Part shown: in pieces, positions 28,663 through 43,600 of the stretch
Layout: each line of letters starts with the position of its first letter
Position numbering within the stretch: the stretch's first letter is position 1
Source of the DNA: Sisyra terminalis
Taxonomy: Eukaryota > Arthropoda > Insecta > Neuroptera > Sisyridae
DNA length: 64,000 bases
Reading direction: 5' to 3'
Assembly (NCBI GenBank): GCA_958496175.1
Contig: OY292274.1
Span: 44,278,630 to 44,342,629, forward strand
Notes under the pieces: model-generated
Database searches by the model: none
Told to the model about the DNA's origin: nothing
The model's input: only the letters and a program-made list of their open reading frames with translations
Made by a program: the position numbers and the translations under genes

Positions 28663-31600
28663 TATAAGTGATTTTTAAAGTTAGTCTCATTTTAGTAAAT
28701 AAATTGATTTAACGCCATATACAATTAAAAGTATGAGCAACGTAGTAGTACATAGTATGCACTAGTTACACAGGGGAAATCAAATTATATTAATTAAAAT
28801 AAATTTTATATCCTAGCGATTATATATTTAAATTTGAACTAGTAAGTAGTTGTAGTACTAGTACCTAGTAGTTAACATTGATGCCTGTAGACCATTTCTC
28901 ACTTAAAATTTGGCTGTGGTCGCACCAAATATGGATTTTGGGATGTGGTAAAAATAGGTTTTGTATTTACATAAAAATAAATCCACTTATATATTATAAG
29001 AAAATATTCAAAATAATAAATAAAATAATAACTAATAATAACTATTATAAGTATATATTCAATAAAAGGCAACATTTAAGCATCTCGATTTGTATTTTTA
29101 TAGTAATTTTCTATCTACTGGGTCATCAATGACTTAGGATTCAAGGGGTTGTTTATTTATTTAAAAGTAATTTAGATGGAAATTTTTCATTATTCATGGA
29201 AATTGTTAAAAAAAAATATTTACTATGAAACTAGGTACGTGCCCCAAGTTAATCTTAAGGATAATTTACCTCGAAATATACTGCTAAGACTATTGAAGGA
29301 TAAATTACTTATAATCAATGACAAATATCTACTATAGTTCTTACGGTGTAAGAAGATTATAAATATTTACTCAAAAGTTTTAAGGTACTGGGTTTAAAAG
29401 AAGCCAATGTAGTTCAAAATGTTATTAATGATTTCAAAATTTCAGTAGGAAATAAAATTTATTACTTTTATGTACACTATCTATCAGTTGCATCTATTTT
29501 CTCATCGCTAAAAAAAAACAATAATTAAACAAGTTTGATAGCTCTAAGAATTCAGTCGAAGTTAAAAAACTTTTCAAAAATGCGCTCTAAAATGTTAATT
29601 ATTTCGTTTGTTTGTTGGCTAAAACTGTAAATCGAAGTAGTAGTGGTCAATTTTAAATAACTGATTGTAATAACAGTAAATACATATACAGGTAAATATG
29701 TTTGATTAAGAGATTAATAGATTGTTAATTGAATGATAAAATTATTCCAAACATAAATCATTTGACATAATTTCATTTTATAGCTCAAGATGAAATGATT
29801 TACAGCCGTTCTTTATCTCGTAAACTACAAATCTTGTTAAGTCATTATTTAATTTCAAATCAAAAGTTGTTTTTTAAAATCAAATAATCTTTCTAAGAAA
29901 ACAACTATAATGATTGTAAACATATATCATTTATTTTTTGTAAATAATTATTATGAAAATGAGATTTGTTAAGCCGAAAATATAAAATTTTGATTTCAGT
30001 ACAATACATTGTGAAATAGAAAATAATATGGTCGGTAGAAGTATGAACATATTATATTAGCAAAAAACAATTCGAGGAATTAATTTTATTTTTTGATGTC
30101 TCCGTTTGTTTTTGGTTTTGTATTGAATAGCATTTGCTTAAATGCTCAAATGGTCATTCTAATTAGGGGGATTATTCATAAATCATAATGAAGTATTATG
30201 ACTGCATGCTCTTCAAGGGGCATTTCAAAATAACAAGATATGAATAATTTTTGCAGACAGAAAGACTTATGAAACCAACAATTGAACAAAAGTTTTTCAC
30301 TTTTTTGAATTTGACTTCTTGATGCTATATGTTTTTATTTTTAAAAAGCACCACAGGTTAAGAATTTCTGATTTTTGAAGAAAAAAATTAAGATTTCATA
30401 TTTCTTAAGGAAATTCTCTCGTGAGATGGGTTAAGAAAATCTTTTTTTATGCATAAATAGCTTCCCTAACATATCCTAAATATGCTGGTAAATTGATTTT
30501 TTAACATTTGAAATCGTTTTAAAGATATAGGTAATAGTTACAAAAATACAAAAATCGTTATTATCATTATAATTTTAATCGTAGATACTAGAAATTTTAA
30601 ATGCGTGTTTCTCAAAACGTAAGGGGTATAGTAAATATAGTATCTGAGAGGATAGATTTAGCACATAAAGTCCCAGGGAATGATGAACTAAAATCATCGA
30701 AAAAATCGGAATATTTATATTTTTTCATAGCAAAAACTTAACAAAAAAACCCTACGAAAATTTGACTTTTTCTCTAGAAATCTACCAAAAATCCAATTTT
30801 CTATATTTTCAATTGTTTCTAGTTCCTTCCATGCTTTTAAACTTACAGGTTAAAACGCCGATTTTTTCTATTTGAGATAAGCGAATTTATCTATTTTTCG
30901 TAATGAATGTAAATAACTAATGCAACGTTATGATAACTAAAATATGAAGTTCACACAACTAAAACGATTTCCAGGCGTTTACTGAAATCCCGTTTCCCAA
31001 TAATAACAATTTTCACGAATAACGCTTGCCTTCCATTTTACCACTGAAACGATTTCCCTCATTTTTTTTTTGTAATTCTGGGAACACGTAATTCGGTTTA
31101 TGAATATTTTCAATTTTCTGGGGTTGGAAGTCAAACATACATTTTTAATAAACCAAATCCAAAATATACAATTTGGGTTGTTCATGCAGCTACCCTCATA
31201 TGTATCAAAAAAATATTATCCTCTTCACAATTTCTTATTTTCTATTCACCGAAAAGTTTAAAATAGGGGAATGTTTCTTCAAAAAAACACTTTACGGGGA
31301 AATAATTGATTACAATTAAAAAAATAGAAGAAACTTTGGATTTTGTTAGACTTAATTTTTTTTTTATATTTTGTTTAAATTTCCAGGATGAGGTTGATTG
31401 TACATTAACATTGCAGCCTTAAGGCTTATTGTGTTTTCTAGGTCTCGATTTCACTTAGTTGAGACCGAGTAGCTGGACAAACTTCAGCAACCAGTATGCT
31501 AAGTGTTTTACGACTATTTTAGTTTCAGGATTTGTTATCCTTAGCTCCTTACATCTCCATTCATTCACAGCACCGCATTCCCACAGAATGTGAAAAGCAA

Positions 31601-34600
31601 TTTCGTCCAGAATATACATTTTGAATCACCCACTTGTACTCTAATTGTATGGAGGTGTTTCTTCAGTCCACAGTGTCTGGGTATTAGACCTGTTATCACT
31701 TTTACTTGTTTTATTTTTAGATGAGATATTTCCGCAGTTAAGTTTAGTGATGGGTTTCCCTTAATCTTTTGCTATGTTCTTCTCCAGTGGTGTGATAGAT
31801 TCAAGGCTAAAAGGCTGATTAATTGATTTATTTATAGTGATCAACCAAACTTTCGGTTTCGGCCAAAAAACGAGTTTCAGTTTCGGCTGTAGTCAAGCCG
31901 AAACTACGACTGAAACCGAAACTGAATTCGTGTGATAAAAATGTAAAACAATTATTGTTTTTCACTTATTATTTGATTCTTCAATTATAAATACTGATAA
32001 CTATCAGCAATACCGTCTTCACCATAAGGGCACACGGGGCCCGTACCCAGGGCCCCCATTCTCAGGGTGCCCGAATGGATTACATAACCTAAAAATCAAA
32101 TAAATTGGAAGAAATTTTTCCAAACGTAGCAATTACTACAAGAATATTCCTTTGCTTAATGGTTACCAATTGTAGTGGAGAGCTGTCATTTTTGCAGCTT
32201 AAAAGAATAAAAAATGAATTGCAAACAACAATATTATAAGAAAGACTGAGTAACTTGTCAATTATGTGCATAGAAAGTGATATCCTTCAAAAAATTGACT
32301 TTAAGGATATAATAAAAAATTTTGCTCAACAGAAATCCCGAAAGAAACCGTTATCGTAATCGTAACCAAAAACCCAGCAGCATTCTAATATCATTAATGA
32401 CATATCATACCGTATTTGATTACCTATAATAAATGGTCATACTTAGTAAAAAAAAATTATTTTGTAACTTTTTGTAACTATTTTATGTTATTTGTATCTA
32501 ATATTAAAAAGAAATATTAGATGAATTGTTTTCAAATCAACCCCTTATTTCAGCATAAATAATTTATTTGAAATAAGAAATGATAATGATATGTTATGTT
32601 AATAATTAGCTCAAATATTAGGGACTAAATGCTTAATGAATACCTATAGGATTTAAAAGTAAAGACTGACTAATTATGATTAACTTTTTTTCTACGAAAA
32701 CATGATATGGATGTTATATGGATGTTTCGGTTTCGGCCAAAACTGAGACTGAATGCCGAAATTCGGTTTCGGCCGTAAAAACTAGTTTTGATCGGACTTT
32801 ATTTATTTAGGTTTTTTTTACTTATAGTCGATATAGTCCAACTTTTAATGTCAATCCATGAATAAACTCTCGCTAACATTATGTTCCGAATATCTTTAGT
32901 TTAAAGTAGTCTCATCTTTAAACTTAGTTTAAAGATTTAAACTTAGTTTAAAGATTTAAACTTAGTTTAAAGATTTAAACTTAGTTTAAAGATTTAAACT
33001 TATCTTAGTTTAAACTTTTCTAAACTTGAGGTGTTTACGGAGCGATTTTCTAGCTTAAGAAGAATGTCTTTTTCTTATTTTACAAAACTGAAATTTTACA
33101 AAAAAAAAAAAAAAAATAGAAACTGATATTGAGCAACAAATATTTAATTTGAAATTTACAATTTGACTTTTTATTTTTTTATTTTCTCAACAACCGTTTG
33201 GTCGTTAAGCAAAATTTCTGGAGGCGAAGCACTTACGGCCTTCGCGAAATTTCTCAACAATAAATATGTATATAGATATGTGTTTAACGAGCTGTCTATT
33301 ATGAACTTACTTTGTATTAATCAACTCTTAAAATTTAGCAAAACTAGCTCCAACTGTATATTATGTATCTTTTATTAGTAGCAGTTTCTCGTTGAATCCC
33401 TACAAAGGAAATGGAAACTTCTTAACATCTTAATATCTTCTTGACTCGAATATCGATCCATTTCAAACATTATGCAATTCTAAGGTGGAACCACTTGAAG
33501 TTGACTTTAAAAATTCGGTTAAGTGCATTATTATACTACACGATAATCTCTCTTTCAATGGAATGTATTTATTTAAAGAGATGGCCAAGTTTTCCTTTCC
33601 ATTCAACTCGAAATCTATCAATTGTATAATGTTATTTAACAATGAGTGTCAATAAATGTTTTATTTGGTAATAGATAGATGATATAATTTTTTTTATTGT
33701 CTATTATATTTAAATTGATCAGCGATTATATTGAACGAACCTCTTTGATGTCATTGAAAAGTACATGTAATCGAAATATAATAATCTGGCTTACATAAAA
33801 GATAGTATTTTTGTCTGTGAAATGAAGACATGGAATTGTATCAATTAAACTGATTTTATTTCGATGATTAAGATTTACGTTTAATGTGATTTTTCTTTCA
33901 TTTAATACATCGGTAATACGTATGATAAGATGCATAGACAAAAAAATCAAAGTACCGGTTTAGATCGCAGGATCGCCGCGGGTAACGCAATGGCCCTACA
34001 TTTCTCGTCTATTTCAAGGTCTAATAAGAGTGAAATGAACTTTTACACATACTTTTATTCATAAGTCAGGGACGGGCGCAACTCGTTTAGATGTGAGGAC
34101 TATTATGAGACATATTCGAGATCAGATTTTCTAGACTTCAAACGGGACAAAAGCCGTGAGAATGAGATTAAATTAAAAGACATAATTGACAGAAAATTTC
34201 TCACTGTTCTTTTTGTACATTTTCGTTATTTCAGTGTGTGTCTGTGTTTTATTTTATTTCATTTTTCTTTCATGTGGTTAATAAGAGCGAGGAGTGTTTG
34301 ACTCGTTCTTGGGTCTGGGGACCCGCCCTGAGTCGGGTCAAATATATCCTTGGGGCCCAACTACGTCATATTTACCCATTCATTTTCTAAAGCTTCTTTC
34401 GATGTGATTTTTTTTCTAGTTTATAATATTCATAACATCACCAATTTTCTATACCGTTAAACAATTATTTGCATGCTATCGAAACATGAAGCAATTAATA
34501 TTCACTGAATTTATTTGAAAATAACATTAAAGAAATTATAAAATTAAGCACTTTTTTTTGAATATTAATCTAGTGAATGAATGGAAAACTGAACTTATGG

Positions 34601-37600
34601 AGATGAAGTAACCTTCAAATGAAAGTAGGGGCTCGGTTTTTAAAAGTTGGTTCATTTTTAAGGATTTTATGGAGATACAATCGAAGACAAAAATACACAA
34701 AATAGAAATTCGTGAATAATTACGTTGTATAGCGTATTATGAGACGATACTTAAAAAACTGTTTATTGTTCAAGAGAAAATCGGAAACTTCACCAAAAAT
34801 TTTAAGCAAAATAAGAAAAAACAAAAAAAAATATAGAAAATTTTTAACTAACTTTTGGGACTTAACATGCTTTGATTTCAACTTAACTGTTGTGTCAGTG
34901 TTGATTGTAAATATTTCACAGGTAGCTACTATGTATTATACAAATCAGGAAAATATAACAAATAAATACTCAGAGACTTAAAAATTATTGGTTTTATTTG
35001 GTTAGTTAATGAAAGATAGTAGACTTCAAAAATCTAAATTTTTCACTCGTTTACAGTAACTGTTAAGTTAAATTTTTTAAAGATCTCAGTTAATAACCAA
35101 AAGTATGAAAAATGAATAACAATCCTGTGTTTTAATTCTTATAATTGAAAATTTAAAAAAAACAACCACAGTCGGGTAGGAATTTTTATTTCCATTAGGT
35201 TTCTAAAAATCATGATTCTAAAACTATTGGTTTGCCTAAAAGATGTACAAGATTGTCCTTTTCAATCGATAGTTATGATTGAGATATGTATACTTGTTAT
35301 CGAACTAAAACCAACGGAAATTAATAGTTTATCAGTTAATTCGTGAAACCAAATAAACTTGTATCGATTTTTAAAGAATCAAGGGCGGATTTAAGGGGGG
35401 GGTGCCCAAGGCACGTATTGGATAAATAAGTAAACTTGATTCATTAAAAATCGATACAAGCTTCATATTTTGTTTACAAGTTTTATTGAAATTTCCGGGA
35501 GGCATGGGGACACGTGCCCCCCCTGATAAAAATCTTGAATCCGCCCTTGTATTTATCTATATTATTCAAAGAATGATTGTATTGTTTCTAACATTTAAAA
35601 GTAACAAAAAAATGCCTTTTATTAACTTTGAATAACTTAGATTAGGTTTAGAATTAAATTACTTGGAAATATTTTATATAATTTTTGCAACAGCATGTGT
35701 ACACTTTCTGAATTTTCAATAAATAAAAGGGATGCTAATTGAATTTGTATTCTGTCACCATTAATGACTCCATCCAGCTCCGTTTTCAAAGAAGCAAATT
35801 GTCAATTCTCGATAGAGTATAACAAAGATAATACATAGTTCTATTTCATAATTTCTTAGCGTTCACTCAATATTACAGTTGCATTTACACCATTTTGAAG
35901 TGATAGCTCATAAGAAGTCATTTAAAGTTATTAGAAGCATTTTAAATGTAATGATTTCAAATTGCCTTTTTCCAGGATGATTTTTTCAGAATTGTGGTTA
36001 AAAAAATTACTAGTCGATATGTTATAATAACCGGTAAGAAGTCTTAGCTCGCAATAAAATATCGTAATTGCGATTAAGAATGAAATATAATATATTTAAT
36101 TATAAGAGTTTTTTATGGATTGGTTCATCTTTTACGGATTAATTTTGAATGTAGGAGTGATTTATGAGAGCTTGTAATTTAATTAAAGAGAAAAGTAACT
36201 TTATTAATAAAGTTTTTTCACATTAAACTTGATAAAAACTAATTGCCACTCATTACCACTTATCTAAAATTGTATCTAAATTCCCTTACCAGTCTCACAA
36301 AAATTCAATACAATGCCCTTCTAAAAAAATATTTTCATAATCATAATTTATTTTCAAGTATTTGTAGACAAAACATTTTTAAATTAGACTTCAAATCTTT
36401 GAAAAAAGTACAATTGAATACTTCACATGTAATTAAACCAAGGCTTCGACCCTTACAAATTGCATTTTCAACAATTTGATTAGGTACCAGAGAAAATAAC
36501 AAATAAAAAAGTTAATTAAAAAAAATTATCAATTCGTTTTTAATTTGAATGAAATCCGAATGAAAACGATTGAAACAAATCCTTAAAACTGGCTATGATG
36601 CAATCATAGTTATACTATTGAAAACGCAAAATCAACTACGAGTAAAATGACCTTAACCAAATAAAATTAAATTTTAATAAAATCGAATCATATTGTTTAT
36701 TTGAAATTGAAGGAGGTCCATATTATATCGTCTCAATGGAGAAACAAGAAGCGTATCTTATCAAGATTTGTTCAAATGTCTATAATTATCCGTTAATGAC
36801 TTAATATTTTAGATTATTTTTGGAAAGGGATTCCAATGACGAATGTATCCAAGGAAAAACTTCATCTTGCCCGCGATCAATAAATTACGTGTTACGTAAA
36901 CTCTTTTTCCTCCAGTAAAAGATTTTCCTTTTTGAAATCGATGAATTCAAGATCACCTTTAATCTAATCTAAAATTGAAAGTAAGCGATTAATGATGATG
37001 ACATTTAATTGATGCGAATGGAGCATTAGACTGTTAATACTGTGGTATAAAATGTTGTGCATTTAATAAGTTTATTTTTCTAATAAATTATGAACTCATA
37101 TGCACACCTGGTTTGGAGAACGGGAGGGCACAACACACCCGGTCAATCACCCACAGCCCCTCAATAGACGCACAAGGTTATCATCAATCAATCACAAAAA
37201 ATTCGATCTCAATAGAAATCCACCAACGAGAATAATTCGCCTCTTTGCCTCTTATCCTTTTCCTTTCTCATTAAATCTTTGTTTATTTATTTCTTTTTAT
37301 TTTCGATACATTTGTGATGGTGAATTCAACTCGTTTCTTTCTAATTGATCGATTTGTTAAGAGTTGCGTTCAACTAATAATTTATATATATATTTATATA
37401 TATTTTTTTCTCTCTTCGTTTTCTCCGTCTTGAGTTTTGAGATCACTATCGATTTAATTAATGCTGTTTTAATTACAAATAAATTGTATTTACATGTGCG
37501 ATATCCAGTGACTCACCAATCAATTTTTTTTTTGTTGCATCATAGGTTCATTTGATCCTACAATTAGTGATAACCGATAACAATCGTGCAAATCGGCTGA

Positions 37601-40600
37601 GTAAACGGAGAGTTTGGCTCGGTTAGTTTGTTCTCAGAAAAATGCATTTAACCAAACGAATAATTAAATAATATACAATAAATGGAGTCGGTGTATTTTA
37701 TCAATTTTTTTTAGAACAGTTTGTGCAGTTCTAGTAAAATTCGGTGCAATTGTTTTTTGCTTTTTTTCTATAATGAGATAAAACCACACGATTTGGGGAA
37801 AAAAGAAAAAGAAAGTGTATGCAAATAATAAATTTAAATTATTTGAAGAAATTTTAAAACTGCACAAATGTATGATTGTATATTAAAAGACAATGATTTG
37901 GAGGGACCCAAACCATTTCTTGGAGGGACAATTTAATATTTTGACTTTGAAACTTATGTATAACATTAAAAGAGATAATGAATAATAATATATGTCCTAT
38001 GACTCAATTTCTTCTAATTTAATAACCTGATGATGATAGCCAAAAACTATTGAAATGTGTCGTAAAGAAAAAATTGAGTCGTAGGATATATATTAATAGT
38101 ATTAATATTCATTAATTTATTAATTGTGACTCGGAAATAAATAAAATATTTATCATTGTTAAAATTAAAAGAGTATTAAATTAGATATTAAATTCACAAC
38201 GGGGTCAAGTATTGATTATACGAATATTTATTGTTTCGATGAAAAAAAATAAATAAATTATAAAAATTCTTTTGGACATTTTTCATTCGAAAAGAAAAAT
38301 AAAAAAGAAGTGGGTTTGTGCTGATGAACGCACGTAAGAAGTCATATTTTTTTTCTTGTAAAAGTCTTATTTTTTTCTGGGAATAATAATAATAAAACAT
38401 TTACATTTTACTTACTTTAGTTAACCATATATAGATACATTTATGAATGAAATCGACGGATAAAACAGAGAACAACAGTCAGTTAGTTCAAATTTGAGGC
38501 ATTGATTATTATCTTTGATTTCCATAGGGTTTTTCAACTAAAGGAAAAATCAATTTTTTTTCTTAATGATTTTTATTTGACTTTGGTACGACGTTTCGTC
38601 GCCTTTCGGGATCAAGTATTGTAACAAAAACTATAAATACAATCTTGAACACTATCCAGGCAGGAAAATTTTTAATGAATATCAAATAATAAAAGTGGAT
38701 CTTAAAAACCTGAGTTTTCATCTTTAATATCCTTATCATACTATCTTTAATTTTTAGGCTGTAAAATACAAAAGGATTATCCATTTCTATTTTTTTATTG
38801 TATATTTTAATCATTCTCTTAATTAGCATCATTACAAGATATTTGCATTAGTTTTTGCTGTCGGTAATATTCTTATTCACATTTAAAATATTTTTGGTTT
38901 CTTCATTTTTCTAGTTTTATAATAATGTGCTTCAAATTTTCTACATTCTCTGCTTGAACCACCTCACTCACGAATTAAAGTAAACACTTAAAGTATTCTT
39001 TGATTCATTTTGATTCCCATATTCCTGTATGTTAAAAATTTAATTTTCGTTTGTTCAAAATCACAAATCTTCTCAAGTTCTTTATCGGTCATCGGTTCTT
39101 AATCGGTCTTTATCATTCATAAGCGTCTACATTTTTTGGTAAATAAGAAAATTCAATAGAGTCTCACATCAACAGGTACACTGATAGATGCTGCGGGTTA
39201 TCGATATTTTCAATTTAAAAAAAAACGATATTTTCAGAGATGTAACGATTTTTCATAGAATTTAATAGAAAAATGTATAAATATTGAAGGTAAGTTGCAA
39301 TAGGTAAAGTGAGGTGTGCCGCGGGTTGCTTAGAAAGGTGTTTTGATAGTTTCAAACATCTTTTTATTAAAAACTCTATTTCTTTACAGCTATTATAATA
39401 TTAGGCTGACAAGAAAACGCTTGCCGAATTCAGCTAGTATAAAAAAAATGCCCAGAATTCCAGAAAAAGGACAACTGCTCCTTATTTGTATGTAGCGAAA
39501 TTGTGGGGTACCTCCTTTATAGTTACTTATTTATAGTTCTTTTTGTTACTTGCCACGGTATTTTATTGCTTTTCCCAAATTTGCGATTTAATTTTCCGTG
39601 ACCGCTTTGTGATCATCACAAAGCAGTCACGGAGCGATCCAAACTACTTGATAACCACTGAGGAAGATTGCTTGACAATCGAAATACGTATCTGGGTAAT
39701 ATGTCACAAATATTTTTGTTTGAACTTTTGTTCAAATTTATGTTTATGGTATGATTTTTATACATTTTTATATTAAATTATAGTACCTAATTGGACCACA
39801 ATATATTTTATATATTGTATAAATAGAAGATGTAGAGTTTTGAAAGATTTTCTTTAAAAATACTCTTGTTTTTATTTGGGGAATACCTGAAACGTATCTT
39901 TTCGAAATGGATATAATTTCAAAAGTCAAATTTCAAATATTCTATTTGAAAATTGAGAGCCCCCCACATATATCAGTCATATTAAAAATATAAAAAAGAG
40001 TTGATTTAAGTGTGTGCGTGCGCTATGTGCAAATCGTCATCTCGGGCCACCTTTTACTTATATATTTGCAATCATCCAAATGTTAATTATCTATTTTTTA
40101 ATTCCAAGTATATCTTTTGGTTCTCCATTCGCCATGAAATAAGGACAATGCATGGAGTGGAGAAGAAAAGCGGCCACTTTTTGGGCAGACCGTTTCGTTT
40201 TTTGTTTCGACAAGAAAAAAATTGCAAGGCAACACCGAAGTAAGCAGCTGTTGAAAATGTTGCGTCATCACGCAACAAGAGCACTAACACATTCGATTAA
40301 AGTACATCGAACCGATGACGAGTGAACTGTTTTAGTGCCTCTGGCAATATTTTTTTTTAATACTTACACATATTCTCTGTCCAGAACTAGGCCACGCGTA
40401 CTTTACACATATACACACTTATATTTAAATAATATAGCATTGCCGTGATTTACTTTTCATATTTTTTTGAATTTAATCCGGTTTGCCGCTTTTTTCCATG
40501 CATCTCATCACTCAACTTCAATTATAACATCTTCATTCATCAGCGCTTTCTTTCTCCAAATAAACTAAACCAAATCACAAAAATTCAATTTCTGCTTTCA

Positions 40601-43600
40601 ATTCTTTTCCTTAAAACACACACATTTTTTCACTAATTCAATTATCATTATAATCCGTAATTTAGGTCAGTTCAAATATAAAATTGATTGAAGTGAAAGA
40701 AAAAAAAATGATTATTCATTTATCGATCAATTTAAATGATTTTTAAAAATAAAACCTTCCTACCCATTTACGGTAAATCTTCATTTTATTGTTTAACTTT
40801 TGAATTTCGTATAGGATTATAATGTAGGTACCGTTTACAAAAAGTGGCCTTGAAATGTACATTGATCGATTTCAATTATCATTGCATTGATTGGTTTTTT
40901 TCTTCGTTTGAAAAGCAAGTGTTTTTCAAAACGTAAAATTAAAAATACTTTCGAAGATGATGTGCAAATGTTGCGTCTTGCTGTGGGAACGTTTCTTCAA
41001 TTATCGGTAAAAAATCGCCAATCGGAAATATTGCCGCAAGACTATAATAGGAAAACCCATTAATCAGAGATCCCAATTTGAGGTTTTCAGATTTTACGGA
41101 TCTTGCGGGTTCGTGCCACGATTTTTGCTTGACATAAACACAAATTGGAACTAAAGAAATATATCAAGGAAATTATTAACGATCGTGGAAAACGACTTTG
41201 ATGAATATTGTCAGTGTCTGTAAATTGTATATCAATTTATTAATAATTCTGAAAATTGTCTAATAAATCGGATAGAAAGTTGTTTTCACATTTTACAGTG
41301 AGGGGTCATCTATAAAATACGTCAATTGTAGAATTTTCCTCCTCTTCACATTTTCATTGATCTCCAGGGATGCAGCAATTCTCATAAAAACATTTTCAAA
41401 AGTTAAAAACATTGACGCTTATGAACGATATATCGATTTTTTAAAATGTTTTTACCATCATAAATATATATAAATAGACCTTAAATAATTATATACCGTT
41501 AAATTGTGAAATCCTTTAGTTTATAATCAGTCGTTAGTTTATAATCTTACGCGTTATATTATAAACTGATGGAATTCACAAATTAATGTTTTTAACTGCA
41601 AAAGGTACCGTATCTTTTAGACAATAAAACGCACATTTTTACATGGAAAAGAGGACTCAAGTTTTGGGCGCGTTTTATGGTCCGAAGGTAATATTAAAAC
41701 ATTACATAGTTATTTAACAATTGTGGAATAAGTCATGCTATAGTTCAGACGAATGTAATATAAACAGTGACTTTAACGAGACTTATGATACTATCGAGAG
41801 TGAAGATAAACCTAATATCGCTAGTATGAGTTCTGGTAATAATAAATAAAAAATTATAATCCAAATAATAATATTTGAATATATTTTCCAAAAAATCATG
41901 TTATACGTACGGAACAGATAATGACGCTATGATAAAATATTGTTCATAAATCATCGTTTTGGATTTCAACATAGATGTTTATGAATTATATTATAAACGA
42001 TATATCGATGTTTCAAAAAACCGATGTATCGTCTACATCCCTACTGACCTTCCTTCTGCAAGTAATATCACGTTAGAGTATTTTAGCTCTACAATATTTT
42101 CAATTCTCAAAAAAAATGGGACATAATAGTATATAAACCTAGAATAGTATCCAAAAATCAATCTATGGATCGAGAAAAAATCCATAGTATAATACTGCCG
42201 CTTTATTTATTGTGAATTTGAGATTATTTTCTTACCTTTTAAAAACAAATGAGGAAATTTGTCATAGAATCTAATAAAAAAAGGCATCAGAATTTATGAA
42301 AGGTAAATTAAAGAAATGCTTGTCCTAAAATTATCTTAAAAATTGTTTAACAAAAATTTTATGTTAATGAGATGTTTTAATGAAAAGTAAAATTATTCAA
42401 TTGCCCACGTTAATGTATCTTAATTTCTGGTTCACGGACCCTTGGGGGTCCCCAGTCTGATTATTTTTCATTGATTTTTATTATGTGATTTGTATTAAAG
42501 TTGTCCTTAAAATTATGTTTGATTTCTTAGAGGTCTATGAACTGAACAAGGTTAAGAAACGCTGGTCTACGTAATTGATAAAACATTAACAACGTTTTTA
42601 AATGTTTTTAAATATTTTTAATTGCCGAAATAACTTTTCAAATCTCTAACAATTTTCATGCTTCTTTATATGATCTTATGGTTCTTACAAATTTTTGAAA
42701 CTGTGGTTGTTCAATTCGAAACATTACTAAGTGCTATCTGCTGATTTAATAATAATTAGTCATCACAAAGCCTGGTGGTGGCTGAGTGGTCAAGCTGGCC
42801 GCTCCAAAATTGGTAGGTGTTAGGTTTGGTCCTCGTTTCGAGTGAATTTCCGATATATCTTGATTACGGTTTTTTATTAACATTAGAGTCGGCAAAGACT
42901 TTAGTCGTTATAAAGCAACGGTAAAAAGCTATAGAAAATAGTTGTAAGTTTTCGATTTGAAAAATTTATACCGTTTGGAATTTCAATCTTTTTTATTAAT
43001 TGTTGATTAATTTATATAATAACCAAACAATCGCAAATATATATGATATAAGAGCAAATTAGGTTTCATTTCACCAAGACACTATCCAATTTTCGTTGTT
43101 ATTTGTTTGTTTTTTAAAAATATGTATATTAAATTGCGCTTTCGGGTGTTTTGACTTATTTGTATTAGATTAAAAAAGTCAAAATACTTCGATAATTTAA
43201 ACGACAAATTACGAAAAAAGAAACATACATTTAGAACTAATTTAATTCCGTATTAGTTAGTGCAAGAGGCAAACCATTCATTAAGTCCTCCTTCATTTAG
43301 TTTCTAACTCTTAAATTTGAAACGAAATCGCAATGAAAACATTAATTTTGATAATTTGATATTTTAAATGTTCATAGAAATGCCAAAATTATGTAAAAGT
43401 AATGATAACAATTAAGCTCATTTTTAACGAGTTAAGTGTGTAATTATAGGAGCATTTACTTTAATAGCCACATAGTTACCTAATTATTTTTTTTTCGACT
43501 CGTTTCTTATCTAGAAAATGTATACTTTCTTCAAAATTTATCTTGAAATAATTGTATTTATGTTTTTAAATTAACTTTTCATTATTTTTGTATTTTTTTT

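Noticed and set aside
32089..32271. 60-residue frame inside the 963-bp element as a transposase
   Set aside because: Too short and without the BED-finger or dimerisation motifs of hAT transposases.
35382..35557. Target-site duplication around the 35390 MITE
   Set aside because: The flanking octamers TAAAGAAT and TATTTATC do not match.
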